Shown here: in pieces, positions 30,053 through 40,066 of the stretch
How the letters are laid out: each line of letters opens with the position of its first letter
How positions within the stretch are numbered: position 1 is the stretch's first letter
Source of the DNA: Bacillus thuringiensis
GTDB lineage: Bacteria; Bacillota; Bacilli; Bacillales; Bacillaceae_G
Direction of reading: 5' to 3'
Length of the DNA stretch: 64,000 bases
NCBI RefSeq assembly: GCF_001182785.1
Contig: NZ_CP012099.1
Location: 3,780,501 to 3,844,500 of the forward strand
Notes under the pieces: generated by a model
The model's input: the letters and a program-made list of their open reading frames with translations, nothing else
Database searches by the model: none
What the model was told of the DNA's origin: nothing
Program-made: the position numbers and the translations under genes

Positions 30053-30128
30053 GCTGCAACTCCTTTTTAAATAATCAACCTCTATTGTAACAAAAGTTCT
30101 GCATGACGGACATATTTTTCACTTCCAA

Positions 30129-30377
30129 TTAGGTTGCATTTTGTTGCTTCATATACTGAAACATATCAATCATGATCGAAGCAACGGCCAATTGATTTTG
30201 AAATTTTTCCACTTTATCTGGTATTGTTTTTTTGAAATGTTGCATCGCCGCTAACTCAAAAGCCTCTTTTTCTTCAGGATTTCGCGTTAATTTTCTATAC
30301 CAGTACGGTTGCTCTCTAATATAGCGAGATAAATCCTCATCAGCCTTTATAAACTCCATAATTTCTGCTCTCATCAT
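30129..30377 (-). CDS. ylbE: YlbE-like protein
   Basis: 82 residues, family of unknown function found in bacilli. Conserved EFIKADEDLSRYIREQPYWYRKLTRNP at the N-terminus, then two amphipathic helices. It follows ylbD by 8 bases and is probably co-transcribed with it. ATG at 30377 or 30374 (MM); GGGGGAAAG lies upstream. Confidence 0.88.
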   Translation of the reverse strand: MMRAEIMEFIKADEDLSRYIREQPYWYRKLTRNPEEKEAFELAAMQHFKKTIPDKVEKFQNQLAVASIMIDMFQYMKQQNAT

Positions 30378-30385
30378 CTTTCCCC

Positions 30386-30823
30386 CTAATCCTTTTGAAA
30401 GAAAAACGGGTTATTTTCTGAAGTACTTTGTTCTTGCTGCGTACGGTTACCTTGAAATTGCTGAATAACTTGTTGCACGCTCCCAATAGCACTCGTCACA
30501 TTGGCTAAATGGTTCTGCATTTGTTCCACGTCCAACTTTTTAAAAAAAGAAAGCATTTGCCCCATCACATCAGCAGTTTTTTCCTCTTCAGTTCGATTAT
30601 CTTTTTCTTTCTTATTTTCTTTTACCGAAGAAAACGCAGGCGCTCCATCGGGTCTATAAGTTGCCCATATTGGATCTTCTTCACCAAGTAAGTACCATTC
30701 TTCATAAAATTGTTGCCAAGTTTTGTGACCACTTCTAACCTCATGAACCATTTTAGGGTGATGGTTTACAAATTCTTTAAACTGTTGAACCGATGGATGT
30801 AACGGTCCTTTTGTTGTTGGCAT
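30386..30823 (-). CDS. ylbD: Spore coat protein YlbD family
   Basis: 145 residues from ATG at 30823, preceded by GAGAGGTGAGG. N-terminal conserved block LHPSVQQFKEFVNHHPKMVHEVRSGHKTWQQFYEEWYLLGEEDP, then a charged linker (EEKTADVMGQMLSFFKKLD) and a Gln/Asn-rich C-terminus. The family is annotated as a putative spore coat component in B. subtilis. Operon partner of ylbE. Confidence 0.88.
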   Translation of the reverse strand: MPTTKGPLHPSVQQFKEFVNHHPKMVHEVRSGHKTWQQFYEEWYLLGEEDPIWATYRPDGAPAFSSVKENKKEKDNRTEEEKTADVMGQMLSFFKKLDVEQMQNHLANVTSAIGSVQQVIQQFQGNRTQQEQSTSENNPFFFQKD

Positions 30824-30865
30824 AATCCTCACCTCTCCATGTATATCTACTATATAGTAAGAAAA

Positions 30866-30916
30866 AAAAGGCGCATGGTTCGCCTATTTTTAGACGATTC
30901 ATGCACCTTTTTTTCT
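30866..30916 (-). terminator. Weak terminator downstream of ylbC and repeat copy C
   Basis: AAAAAAGGCGCATG and CATGCACCTTTTTT pair with one mismatch across a loop of about 20 bases, with a smaller internal GGCG.CGCC-type pairing. Poly-A/T flanks suit both directions. It would end ylbC transcription after it passes the repeat. Confidence 0.5.
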
Positions 30917-31013
30917 GCTATTTGCATACGGTCAGATTCCCACCTACAATTCAGTGAATACGAAGTAACTAATTAGGTGATGTAACACCCCACCGCTTAC
31001 AGTTTCGCTTTAT
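30915..31013 (-). repeat. Interspersed repeat, copy C (bcr-like, short)
   Basis: About 100 bases directly after ylbC, beginning at the ylbC TAA stop (AATAAAGCGAAACTG on the minus strand). It aligns with the 33.7-kb copy at CTGCTATTTGC, the stretch before ACACCCC, and the terminal AGTTTCxCTTTA. It is the most diverged of the three copies. Confidence 0.5.
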
Positions 31014-32044
31014 TTTCGAATAAAATTTTGTGTATAAAATTTATCGTATACACCAACACCTAATCCTGTAAATTGTTCATTTAATAAATTCTTTCTATGC
31101 CCCTCACTATTTAACCAGCCTTGCACTGCCGCAATTCCATCACTATGTTGCGCCGCTATGTTCTCACCAGCAAGTTGAAATCCTACTTTCCCGCGCTGTA
31201 AACGATCTCCTAGCGTACCTAATGTAGGTGAGTCATGAGAAAAATAATTATTGTCTTTCATATCTTTACTGTGACCAACAGCAACATCTGCTGTTTCCTG
31301 ATCCCATGTTAATAATGGTAATTTATGACGACTTCGAATGATATTTGTTAAATCAAAAATTTGTTGCATATTCCCATTTTCTACTTGTTTTATCTTTTCT
31401 GGAGTCAATGGTTGTTCCGCTATTAATTCACCTGAATAAACGAGCTGATACGGTCTTTGATGTAATAAAGTTTCATCATCCATATAACGAACACCAACAA
31501 GCTCATGTGTAAATTGATCAAAATACAATTGCGCCCATCCATCTTCTACAGGTATTAACGGTTGTTCCATGACTTCAGTATCAGATAGTTCAAATTGATA
31601 ACTATTTTTCCCTCTTTTTAATGAAATTTCATGCGAAAGCGGACTTTTTTTATATACTTCTTCATATTTTTCATTTATATAATAAGGCGGAACCTTAACT
31701 TGTTCACCAGCAGCATACGCCGTTACAACTTTACGTTCAGAAACTCCAAATTGAACATACTGAGTTAAATCCTGATTGTATACCCACCATTCATATCCGT
31801 ATGCAGATGGCTCAATTCGAGAGGGTTCTCCCCACTTCGCTAATAAATTTTCAGAGTCTTCACCAATCATATTTAAAACAGTGTCTGAGGAGTCTTCCTT
31901 AATTTGCTTTTTCTTTTTCACAATTTTATTTTCTTGCTTTGATTGAGATGGCGTTAATATATATTGTGAAACGAGTAATTTCCCGTATAAATCAACAGCT
32001 AAAATTAAAATTGTAATCATTACGATACGCAATAATTTCTTCAA
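31010..32044 (-). CDS. ylbC: CAP/SCP-domain secreted protein YlbC
   Basis: The start is TTG at 32044 behind AGGAGG (spacing 8), giving 344 residues. N-terminal membrane segment/uncleaved signal (about 6-26), a Lys-rich linker (KIVKKKKQIKEDSS), a CAP-associated N-terminal domain (SENLLAKWGEPSRIEPSAYGYEWWVYN) and a C-terminal cysteine-rich-secretory-protein (CAP) domain: LTWDQETADVAVGHSKDM, HDSPTLGTLGDR, GENIAAQ, SEGHRKNLL. Probably extracellular at the membrane; function unknown. Its stop codon coincides with the edge of a repeat element. Confidence 0.9.
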   Translation of the reverse strand: MKKLLRIVMITILILAVDLYGKLLVSQYILTPSQSKQENKIVKKKKQIKEDSSDTVLNMIGEDSENLLAKWGEPSRIEPSAYGYEWWVYNQDLTQYVQFGVSERKVVTAYAAGEQVKVPPYYINEKYEEVYKKSPLSHEISLKRGKNSYQFELSDTEVMEQPLIPVEDGWAQLYFDQFTHELVGVRYMDDETLLHQRPYQLVYSGELIAEQPLTPEKIKQVENGNMQQIFDLTNIIRSRHKLPLLTWDQETADVAVGHSKDMKDNNYFSHDSPTLGTLGDRLQRGKVGFQLAGENIAAQHSDGIAAVQGWLNSEGHRKNLLNEQFTGLGVGVYDKFYTQNFIRK

Positions 32045-32248
32045 ACGATATACCTCCTGAACAAAACATAAAATTGAGATATACACAAATCATTTTCTTT
32101 CTTTTTGTGTGTACCGTACTCTTTTCACTATATCATATTTTTGTGAAAAAAGTCTGGATTATCCCTTTTCTCTCAATATGAATTGCACTTTCTTATTATT
32201 CATACTATTATAAAAATAATGGTGTAACATTAAAAAAGGAGGTATTAT

Positions 32249-32614
32249 ATGCAATTTACAAATACGAAATTTAATGGATCCGTCGTTGAATTAACTCTTT
32301 TAACTGAAATCATGGAAAACAACCACTTCGTACTTGCTGGACAGTGGGATTATGAACGGGTTACATACGATTATAAATTTGAAATATTAAAAGATGTTTA
32401 TTATTTACGAGTGCAAGGAGTTGCTGTTGAAGGTGATATCGGCAGCAGACACGCTGAAGTAAAACTACTCCCTCCCTTATTAGGAAAACATTATTATCCT
32501 CATGGCGTTGAATATGGTGATGATGAGACTTTCCCAACGAACGTACTTCAAAAAAGCGAACAACTCCTACAAAATGTCGAAAAAGAGTTAAAAGAATTTC
32601 AAATTATTGATTAA
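32249..32614 (+). CDS. YugN-like family protein
   Basis: 121 residues; the YugN family of unknown function. Conserved core FVLAGQWDYERVTYDYKFEI, YYLRVQGVAVEGDI and PPLLGKHYYPHGVEYG. The ATG follows AAAAAGGAGG. Divergent from ylbC. In B. subtilis yugN is elsewhere in the genome, so the position here is a local rearrangement. Confidence 0.88.
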   Translation: MQFTNTKFNGSVVELTLLTEIMENNHFVLAGQWDYERVTYDYKFEILKDVYYLRVQGVAVEGDIGSRHAEVKLLPPLLGKHYYPHGVEYGDDETFPTNVLQKSEQLLQNVEKELKEFQIID

Positions 32615-32616
32615 CA

Positions 32617-32650
32617 AAAACAAGCGCATCAATATGATGCGCTTGTTTTA
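32617..32650. terminator. Bidirectional terminator, yugN-like / amiF
   Basis: AAACAAGCGCATC, 5-base loop, GATGCGCTTGTTTT: a perfect 13-bp stem with T-runs on both sides, between the converging genes. Confidence 0.9.
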
Positions 32651-32660
32651 TTTCTCTTCC

Positions 32661-33659
32661 CTAAGAATGAATCGTTTTTTTTACTGGATATCCATAAATA
32701 GATCCATCTTTTACTTTAATCTCATCCTCCCAAGGAACCTTATATTTACCTTCAGCTAAATCTTTTACAAACGTATATGGATTTTCTTTCACCCCACCAG
32801 GAGTTGCTACATATCCCCTTGACCCTAGATTATATATATTATTTTCTAATCCCCATCCTAATCTAGCCTGATCTGCTAGTTCCGGATATACTTCAGCAGT
32901 CACAATCTCCCAAGGATTTCGATGCCCCTGTACTAAAGTAGTCCCATCAAAATTACATACTTGTCCTTCACCAAAGTAATAAAATACACCATCATAACCC
33001 GCTAAGTTTACCGACAATGTATACATTAAATTTTGCCATGCATTTGAACGATTGGTTAGCATCCATTGTTCACTAACTTGTGTGCTATATCCAGAAATAC
33101 GGATCAAGACATTTGCTCCTTTATAGGCCGCTTCACGAGCTACTTCAGGGAACATGCCATCATGACAAATACAAACAGCTAATTTACTTCCTCCAGGTCC
33201 ATCACAAACAGGTAAGCCTAAATCTCCAGCTTTCCAAGGCTCGACTGGCACCCAAGGATTTAGCTTACGATACTTCAAAATCATTTCACCTTGTGGATCA
33301 ATAATAACTGCTGTATTATACGGTTCTCCACCATCAGGATTTTTTTCCATTATTGAAAAAACACCATATACTTTAGATTCTTTGCATGCCTCAGCAAATA
33401 AGTCGGTTTCTGGCCCAGGCACTGTACATAAAAATTCTTCTGTAGTCCATTTTTTTGTATTGAGCCCTTGTGTGCTATATTCAGGAAATACTATCAATTC
33501 TAATCCAGGGTAACCTGATTTAGTCGAATGAATTGTTTTTATGATTTGTTGAATTTGTTTATCAATGTCTGCACGTGACTCTACTACTGGTACTGGATAT
33601 TGAATTAACGCTGTCAAAAAACCACTAATCGGCTTTACCATACTTCCACTACTACCCAT
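32661..33659 (-). CDS. amiF: Formamidase AmiF (nitrilase superfamily)
   Basis: Hydrolyses formamide to formate and ammonia. 332 residues, beginning [22 protein letters not shown], like the Helicobacter and B. cereus formamidases. The nitrilase triad is visible: E60 (VFPEYS), K132 (KYRKLNPW) and C165 ([10 protein letters not shown]). AmiF rather than AmiE fits the length and the start. It stands alone between a yugN-like gene and the cta operon, with a repeat element in its upstream region. No B. subtilis counterpart at this site, so it was acquired or retained in this group. Confidence 0.92.
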   Translation of the reverse strand: MGSSGSMVKPISGFLTALIQYPVPVVESRADIDKQIQQIIKTIHSTKSGYPGLELIVFPEYSTQGLNTKKWTTEEFLCTVPGPETDLFAEACKESKVYGVFSIMEKNPDGGEPYNTAVIIDPQGEMILKYRKLNPWVPVEPWKAGDLGLPVCDGPGGSKLAVCICHDGMFPEVAREAAYKGANVLIRISGYSTQVSEQWMLTNRSNAWQNLMYTLSVNLAGYDGVFYYFGEGQVCNFDGTTLVQGHRNPWEIVTAEVYPELADQARLGWGLENNIYNLGSRGYVATPGGVKENPYTFVKDLAEGKYKVPWEDEIKVKDGSIYGYPVKKTIHS

Positions 33660-33705
33660 TTAAATTCCCCCTTAAAATAGTCTATGTTTATTAAAGAAAA
33701 CACTA

Positions 33706-33825
33706 TAAAGTGAAACTTTAATCAGCGGGGTGTCCATCCCTCACTGATTATTAACCTTCACCAATCAGGCTTTTACGGACAGCCCGACTCCCGCAAATAG
33801 CAGGAGAAAGTTGTAAATCTCTAAA
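33706..33825 (+). repeat. Interspersed repeat, copy B (bcr-like)
   Basis: About 120 bases upstream of amiF, in the opposite orientation to copies A and C. It begins ATAAAGTGAAACTTTAATCAG, then CGGGGTGTCCATCCCTCACTGATTATTAACC, CAATCAGGCTTTTACGGACAG, and CGCAAATAGCAGGAG. AATCAG/CTGATT and GGGG/CCC pairs give it strong hairpin potential. The remaining 33660-33950 sequence is AT-rich and without a gene. Confidence 0.6.
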
Positions 33826-33957
33826 AAACTTGCACTACATATGGAAATATTACGTCTTAAAGCTAGTAGTAAATTTTATATCCACTTTTAGTACATGCCT
33901 ACACTAAGTTAACATAAAAGGTCAGAAAATTCAATCTTTTATACTCATTATAATTTA

Positions 33958-33993
33958 AAAGAAAAAAGTGCATGAGATCTCCCATACACTTCT
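33958..33993 (-). terminator. Terminator of the cta operon
   Basis: AAGTGTATG, 8-base loop, CATGCACTTTTTTC on the minus strand just after the ctaG stop. Confidence 0.75.
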
Positions 33994-33994
33994 T

Positions 33995-34900
33995 CTACTT
34001 AGTCTGCAAATAAGGTGGTAATTGCTGCAACTGCTCCTTATCCTTTTCACGCTCTCTACGTGCCCATCTAAAGAATACATAGCCTATAATTGTACCGTAC
34101 ACTATTTCCTGGACAATTTTCATTATGATACCACCAGTTTGTTGGTCTTGTACTACTGGCATCCAGTGTAAAAATTCTGGTCCAGTTATATTTAAATCTG
34201 ATAAAGTGCCCGCCGGTACACATAGTTCCATTGCTTTCATCCAAGCGGCTGGATCCGTATACGTTGCGAATAACGGAGCCGTCGCAAAAATTATTAACGC
34301 ACAAGCTGGCGTTAATAATATACCGTTAGCAAACATGTAACCAAGTTTCTTTATATCACTTAACGTTTGATATTCTGGTAACGGATTTAGCATCGGCCAC
34401 CACATCATGATTGCTGTAAAAAACAATATAGTGAGACAAATAGGATGAGCAATTTGACTTTGTTTTACCGTATCAAAAACAACTGGTAAATGATAAAAAG
34501 AAAACAGGCCGTTAAATACAAACAATGCAATAAGTGGTTTAGCAAATACCTTTAATATAATTTGAACGAACTTAAAAGAAGTAATGTAACGATATAACCA
34601 AATTGGTATACCAAGCAACAGTAACGGTGGAACTGCAATATACATGACTGCCATTTCAAACATATGAGCACTAAATATAATATGGCCAATTAAATCAATA
34701 GGCCCTCCCTTTACAAAATACAAAAGAACAATACCAGTCGTAAAATAAATAATTTGCTTCTTACTTACCTTCGTCGCATTTTCAAATCTCATTCTATAAG
34801 GCCCAATAATTAAGAAGTACCCAATAAGAATCGAAAGCATAAATAATAAAAAAATTGGACTCCATAGAGCCTGAAAACCAAATATCCATAAGTTACTCAT
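33995..34900 (-). CDS. ctaG: Cytochrome c oxidase assembly factor CtaG
   Basis: Polytopic membrane protein (caa3-type CtaG) needed for assembly of the CuB centre or for CtaD maturation. The ATG at 34900 follows AAGAAGGTAGGTG, giving 301 residues (MSNLWIFGFQALWSP). About seven spans; conserved HMFEMAVMYIAVPPLLLLGIP and NPLPEYQTLSDIKKLGYM. Last gene of the ctaBCDEFG run, as in B. subtilis. Confidence 0.93.
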   Translation of the reverse strand: MSNLWIFGFQALWSPIFLLFMLSILIGYFLIIGPYRMRFENATKVSKKQIIYFTTGIVLLYFVKGGPIDLIGHIIFSAHMFEMAVMYIAVPPLLLLGIPIWLYRYITSFKFVQIILKVFAKPLIALFVFNGLFSFYHLPVVFDTVKQSQIAHPICLTILFFTAIMMWWPMLNPLPEYQTLSDIKKLGYMFANGILLTPACALIIFATAPLFATYTDPAAWMKAMELCVPAGTLSDLNITGPEFLHWMPVVQDQQTGGIIMKIVQEIVYGTIIGYVFFRWARREREKDKEQLQQLPPYLQTK

Positions 34901-34980
34901 TGTCACACCTACCTTCTTAAGGTTATTCCATAATATGAAGAGGGAGCTGTGACAACACAAGCTCCCTTATTTTTCACTTT

Positions 34981-35313
34981 TCAAACCCACACGATTGTCA
35001 TAAAAGCTAAAATTGTAATTAACCCTATTAGCAGACCAGAGTAAAGAAAGAAACTTGCCGCTTCATGTCCTTTATGACTCATATGCATAAAATAATACAA
35101 TTGAAAAATCACTTGTACCACTGCTAATAGTAAAATAAATGGCACCGAGAAAGTCGGACTAAAAGTTTTTGGATACGCCACTGCTACAAATGCAACTAAT
35201 GTTAAAAAAATCATTAATGCAAACGTAATAACTTGATGCTTCATTTCCTCCGCACTTTTTCTCTTCCGATAAACAAGATCAACTTTAGGATTATTCGTTT
35301 GCTTTATCGCCAT
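34981..35313 (-). CDS. ctaF: Cytochrome caa3 oxidase subunit IV
   Basis: 110 residues with three membrane spans (about 29-48, 55-77, 85-108) after a polar Lys-rich N-terminus. QLYYFMHMSHKGHE is the typical subunit IV loop. It follows ctaE with a 3-base gap. Confidence 0.94.
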   Translation of the reverse strand: MAIKQTNNPKVDLVYRKRKSAEEMKHQVITFALMIFLTLVAFVAVAYPKTFSPTFSVPFILLLAVVQVIFQLYYFMHMSHKGHEAASFFLYSGLLIGLITILAFMTIVWV

Positions 35314-35316
35314 TGT

Positions 35317-35940
35317 TTATCCCACCATTCCCATTAAATATACTACAGTGAAAATAAACACCCAAACTACGTCAATAAAGTGCCAATAAATCGATGCAAC
35401 ATAAAACTTCGGTGCATTGTATAAATTTAGACCTCTCTTCGCATTTCTAAAGATTAATGTTAAAATCCAACACAATCCAAACAATACGTGGAGTCCATGT
35501 GTACCAACAAGAGCATAAAACGCAGAGCCAAACGCACTACTTCTCATAGTATGCTTAAATTCATGTGTATAATGATAAAACTCATATATCTCAAACCCTA
35601 AAAAACCTAAACCTAGCAATACAGTTACTAGTAACCAAAGTTGCATTTTCTTAAAGTTAAAGTTTTTCATATGGTACATCGCATATACACTCGTTAAGCT
35701 ACTCGTTAATAAAAGCATCGTCATAATGAAAACGAGCGGCATTTGGAACATCTCTTGAGATGTTGGTCCACCATTTGTAGAATTCTTTAGCGCTAAATAT
35801 GTGCCAAACAAGGAAGCGAACAACACTGTTTCGCCTCCAAGAAATAACCAAAAGCCGACAAACTTATTTTTCCCCTCAAGGGTTGCTTTTTCAGGCTCTG
35901 CTGGAAATGTTTCATTCGTTAATTTTTCATCTACATGCAT
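35317..35940 (-). CDS. ctaE: Cytochrome caa3 oxidase subunit III
   Basis: 207 residues, five membrane spans. Signature segments NKFVGFWLFLGGETVLFASLFGTY, GTHGLHVLFGLCW and SIYWHFIDVVWVFIF. The start overlaps the ctaD stop at base 35940, indicating translational coupling. Confidence 0.96.
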   Translation of the reverse strand: MHVDEKLTNETFPAEPEKATLEGKNKFVGFWLFLGGETVLFASLFGTYLALKNSTNGGPTSQEMFQMPLVFIMTMLLLTSSLTSVYAMYHMKNFNFKKMQLWLLVTVLLGLGFLGFEIYEFYHYTHEFKHTMRSSAFGSAFYALVGTHGLHVLFGLCWILTLIFRNAKRGLNLYNAPKFYVASIYWHFIDVVWVFIFTVVYLMGMVG

Positions 35941-37802
35941 TATGCCTTGCCCCCCTTATCCTCTAAATCTTCCTTATGAATATGATATCCATGATCATCG
36001 ATTACTGAACGTAGGAACATTGTGCCAAATGTAATGATTAAACCAATAATTGCTACTAATAACCAGAACTTATCTTTTCCGCCCTGCATATACATTGCAC
36101 CAAATGCCGCTATAAACAATCCGAAAGAAATGACAAATGGTGAAAACGAAGGATTTGGCATATGAATATCACCAACTGGTTCCGCTGCTGTCATCTCTTT
36201 ATTACCTTCACGTTTTTCAATCCAAAACGGATCTAATCCGCGAACAAATGGTAGTTGTTTAAAGTTATATTCTGGTGTCGGTGCTGGCATCGTCCATTCT
36301 AATGTACGTGCATCCCACGGATCACGACCAGCTTTTTCTTTTGATACTGTCGTTTTAATTACATTGAATAGAAGAACAATCGTCCCAAGAGCCATAAACA
36401 CCGCTCCGATAGAACTAATCATATTCCCCATTTCCAACCCTTGCCCTTCAAGATATGTGTAGTAACGGCGTGGCATACCAATCAAGCCAAGGAAATGCTG
36501 AATAAAGAACGTTAAATGGAAACCGATAAAGAATAGCCAAAACGTTATCTTTCCTAATGTTTCATTTAATACTTTATTAAACATCAGTGGCCAATAATAA
36601 TGAGCTCCTGCAAGTAAACCAAATACAACACCGCCAACGATTACATAATGAAAATGTGCTACTACGAAATAGTTATCATGAAATTGATAATCAGCTGGTG
36701 CAGATGCTAGCATAACCCCTGTAACTCCACCCATGACGAATGATGGAATGAAAGCTACTGCCCACATCATCGGTGTTGTAAAACGAATATTTCCGCCCCA
36801 CATTGTAAAGAGCCAGTTGAATATTTTGATACCAGTCGGAACCGCAATCGCCATTGTTGCAACTGAGAAAATAGCATTAGCAACTGGACCAAGTCCAACA
36901 GTAAACATATGATGCGCCCATACCATAAATCCTAAAAATCCAATTAATACAGTCGCAAACACCATCGATGAATAACCAAACAATCGTTTTTTCGAAAATG
37001 TCGCGAAGATTTCCGAGAATATTCCGAAAGCTGGGAGTATAAGAATGTATACTTCTGGATGACCGAAAATCCAGAATAAATGCTCCCATATAATTGTATT
37101 CCCGCCCAATGCTGGATTAAAGAAACTTGTTCCAAATAAACGATCTAACATTAAAAGTCCTAATCCTACAGTTAACGGTGGAAAAGCGAATAATATAAGC
37201 GAAGATGTTACAAATGTCGTCCATGTAAACATCGGCATACGCATATACGTCATTCCTGGCGCACGCATATTAATAATGGTTACAAGGAAGTTAATACCTC
37301 CAATTAATGTACCAATACCTGAGATTTGCAAACCGAGTACATAGAAATCAACACCATGACCTTTAGAGGCTAAAGCTAAAGATGCATAAGATGTCCATCC
37401 TGCATCAGGTGCTCCACCTAAAAACCAACTTAAATTTAAAAATACTCCACCAAAGAAAAATAACCAAAATCCGAGTGAATTCAAAAACGGGAACGCTACA
37501 TCACGTGCACCAATTTGAAGTGGTACAGCGGCGTTCATAAATGCAAACACGAGTGGCATAGCTGCGAGGAAAATCATTGTTGTACCGTGCATCGTCAATA
37601 CTTGATTATAAGCATCCCCAACAAGAAAAGCGTTGTTAGGAATCGCTAATTGAAGGCGAATAAATAGAGCTTCTATTCCGCCTATTACAAAAAACAATCC
37701 ACCTGCAATTAAATAGAGAATGGCAATCTTTTTATGGTCTACTGTCGTTAAATAATCCCATATGACAGCACCCATCCCCTGTTTTTTTGCTACAGAACTC
37801 AC
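35940..37802 (-). CDS. ctaD: Cytochrome caa3 oxidase subunit I
   Basis: Haem-copper oxidase core subunit. 620 residues, about 14 spans. The Tyr-His crosslink region WIFGHPEVYILILPAFGIFSEI, CuB histidines AHHMFTVG, haem ligands in VAHFHYVIVGG, and the early haem a His in TMHGTTMIF are present, so the haem a/a3-CuB site is complete. A C-terminal polar tail (HIHKEDLEDKGGKA) follows the last span. Operon order ctaC-D-E-F-G. Confidence 0.98.
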   Translation of the reverse strand: MSSVAKKQGMGAVIWDYLTTVDHKKIAILYLIAGGLFFVIGGIEALFIRLQLAIPNNAFLVGDAYNQVLTMHGTTMIFLAAMPLVFAFMNAAVPLQIGARDVAFPFLNSLGFWLFFFGGVFLNLSWFLGGAPDAGWTSYASLALASKGHGVDFYVLGLQISGIGTLIGGINFLVTIINMRAPGMTYMRMPMFTWTTFVTSSLILFAFPPLTVGLGLLMLDRLFGTSFFNPALGGNTIIWEHLFWIFGHPEVYILILPAFGIFSEIFATFSKKRLFGYSSMVFATVLIGFLGFMVWAHHMFTVGLGPVANAIFSVATMAIAVPTGIKIFNWLFTMWGGNIRFTTPMMWAVAFIPSFVMGGVTGVMLASAPADYQFHDNYFVVAHFHYVIVGGVVFGLLAGAHYYWPLMFNKVLNETLGKITFWLFFIGFHLTFFIQHFLGLIGMPRRYYTYLEGQGLEMGNMISSIGAVFMALGTIVLLFNVIKTTVSKEKAGRDPWDARTLEWTMPAPTPEYNFKQLPFVRGLDPFWIEKREGNKEMTAAEPVGDIHMPNPSFSPFVISFGLFIAAFGAMYMQGGKDKFWLLVAIIGLIITFGTMFLRSVIDDHGYHIHKEDLEDKGGKA

Positions 37803-37835
37803 GTTTTCAACCTCCCCTTCGCGAATAATCCCTCT

Positions 37836-38885
37836 TTACTTTTCAACTTTTAACGTTTGTAAGTATGCATTTAATGCATCAATTTGATCATCCGTTAAGT
37901 TGCCATATTTGCCAGTCATTTTGTTTCCTGGCTTCATATTTTCAGGATCTTTCAGCCATTTTTTTAAGTTTTCTTCATTGTTTTCGGCAATACCGGCAAC
38001 CATATCGCGATCCGCAAAGTTTGCTAAGTTTGGTGCGATACGAGCGGAAGGTGGTCTACTATCATTAGATCCAACTGCGTGACAACCAATACAGCTTTTA
38101 TTAAATATTTCTTGGCCCTCTTGCGCCTTTGTTGAAGCTACTTCTTTCTTCCCATCAATCTTCTTCATATCAGCAAGCCAATTTTTGTACTCGCTTTCAT
38201 CTAAAGCTTTCACTTTAAATTGCATTAAAGAATGTGATGGGCCGCAAAATTCTGTACAAAAACCATTATAAGTGCCCGATTTATCTGCCTTTAACCACAT
38301 TTTGTTCACATTGTCTGTATTTGTATCCATTTTCCCAGCTAAAGATGGAACCCAAAATGAGTGTTTAATATCGGCACCCTTCAAATTTAAATACACTTTC
38401 TTACCTGTGGGGATGACTAAATCTTGCGAAGTTACTATCTTTTCTGATTTATAAGAAAATTCCCACCAATAAAGATTCGCTGTTACATCAACAACGATAG
38501 TATCTTTATCAATATTCTTTTTCTCCATCGCACTTACATCAGCAAGTTTGAATGTATATGTAACCGTTGGAACAGCTAAGATTAGTAAAAGAATAATCGG
38601 AATAACTGTCCATATAATTTCTAGCTTGTGATTTCCTTCAACTTGCTCTGGAATATAATCTTCCTGACCTTTCTTTTGTCGGAAACGCACAATTACATAC
38701 AAGAAAATAATAGTAACTACTAGTACTACTCCTACCATGATTGCACTCGCCAGTAGAAGTAAATCATATTGCATTTTTGCTACTTCTCCTTGCGGAATTA
38801 AAGTAGATTGAAAGGCTTTACCGCATCCCCCTAACAGTAAAGCCAGCAGTGAAACGAACGAAAGCAGTCGCCACTGTTTCTTCAT
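37836..38885 (-). CDS. ctaC: Cytochrome caa3 oxidase subunit II with fused cytochrome c
   Basis: 349 residues from ATG at 38885, with GTGGGGG upstream. It is a lipoprotein: signal with lipobox LLGGC (lipidated C21). Two membrane hairpin helices follow, then the CuA domain (FWVPSLAGKMDTN, GFCTEFCGPSHSLM) and a C-terminal cytochrome c domain with haem motif CIGCH and an axial Met in NMKPGNKMTG. It takes electrons from cytochrome c and passes them to CtaD. Confidence 0.97.
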   Translation of the reverse strand: MKKQWRLLSFVSLLALLLGGCGKAFQSTLIPQGEVAKMQYDLLLLASAIMVGVVLVVTIIFLYVIVRFRQKKGQEDYIPEQVEGNHKLEIIWTVIPIILLLILAVPTVTYTFKLADVSAMEKKNIDKDTIVVDVTANLYWWEFSYKSEKIVTSQDLVIPTGKKVYLNLKGADIKHSFWVPSLAGKMDTNTDNVNKMWLKADKSGTYNGFCTEFCGPSHSLMQFKVKALDESEYKNWLADMKKIDGKKEVASTKAQEGQEIFNKSCIGCHAVGSNDSRPPSARIAPNLANFADRDMVAGIAENNEENLKKWLKDPENMKPGNKMTGKYGNLTDDQIDALNAYLQTLKVEK

Positions 38886-38978
38886 ACAAACAACCCCCAC
38901 TTTCCTTGTGAATTAGATTGTACTTTATAGTTAAGTAAAGTAAATCTCAACGTAAAGAAATCCAATTATGTCGTTGTC

Positions 38979-39902
38979 TTAGAAGAATGTAACTACAATC
39001 ATTGATACAAATAAGATTGTTAAATAATTTAGGGAATAAACAAACATTTGCACGGACCATTTTATGTCATCTTTCTTACGGAAGCCATAAAATCCTAAAG
39101 CGATCCATCCGATGTTAAGCAGTGTTGCAATTACCATAAATGTTATCCCTAGTCCACTCATATAAAATGGTAGTGGTAATAAACATACTGTCCAAATCAT
39201 AATTTGGCGTTTCGTAATTTCAAATCCATGAACTACAGGAAGCATTGGAATTCCTGCATTTCGATATTCATCAACACGTTTCATCGCTAATGCAAGGAAA
39301 TGTGGGATTTGCCAAATAAACATAATTAAAAATAACATCCAAGCAATTGGATGACCTAAAGATGGATCGATTGCTGCCCATCCAATTAAAGGTGGAACTG
39401 CTCCAGATATACTACCTACAACAGTATTTAGTGTATACTTTCTCTTTGTCCATAAAGTATATAGGACAACATATGTGAAAGCACCAATAAATCCCATTAA
39501 AACTGCCATTGGTGTTGTTAATAATAAGAATACAAATCCAAGAAGTAATATAACTAGTCCAAATGTAAGTGCAAATCCTGGTTTATACTTTCCAGTAACT
39601 GTTGGACGAGTCTTTGTTCTTTCCATTAACGGATCGATGTCTCTATCGATGTAGTTATTTAAACAACATACCCCCGCCATAATTAATCCAGAACCAACGA
39701 TTGTAAAAAATAGCTTATCCAGATTGTCCATCACACTTAATCCATTAAAGTGTAACGCCAACCAAAATCCTGTAAATACAGTAAGTGTATTTGAGTTTAC
39801 AATCCCCATTTTAACGAGTGCTGATAAATCTTGTAACCGAGTTGTTTCCGGTACACTTGTAACAGCGGACTCATCATGCAGCTCACTTGTTGCATGGTTC
39901 AT
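38979..39902 (-). CDS. ctaB: Protohaem IX farnesyltransferase (haem O synthase)
   Basis: UbiA-family membrane enzyme that farnesylates haem B to haem O, the substrate of CtaA. The ATG at 39902 ([12 protein letters not shown]) lies after AGAGGGGG; 307 residues. Prenyl-diphosphate motif [19 protein letters not shown] and second Asp region [12 protein letters not shown] are intact; about nine spans. First gene of the ctaBCDEFG run and divergent from ctaA. Confidence 0.97.
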   Translation of the reverse strand: MNHATSELHDESAVTSVPETTRLQDLSALVKMGIVNSNTLTVFTGFWLALHFNGLSVMDNLDKLFFTIVGSGLIMAGVCCLNNYIDRDIDPLMERTKTRPTVTGKYKPGFALTFGLVILLLGFVFLLLTTPMAVLMGFIGAFTYVVLYTLWTKRKYTLNTVVGSISGAVPPLIGWAAIDPSLGHPIAWMLFLIMFIWQIPHFLALAMKRVDEYRNAGIPMLPVVHGFEITKRQIMIWTVCLLPLPFYMSGLGITFMVIATLLNIGWIALGFYGFRKKDDIKWSVQMFVYSLNYLTILFVSMIVVTFF

Positions 39903-40066
39903 CACTCTAACCCCCTCTTAAAACTTTCATCTTTCTTTTTGCGCCTATTTCAAATGAAATAATTCGCTTCTATATAGCAATATTATTACAGTAGAAACAT
40001 TGTTAACCCATTCTACTACTAATCTACGCCCATACTCCAATATATTAAATCATATTTCCCGAACAA

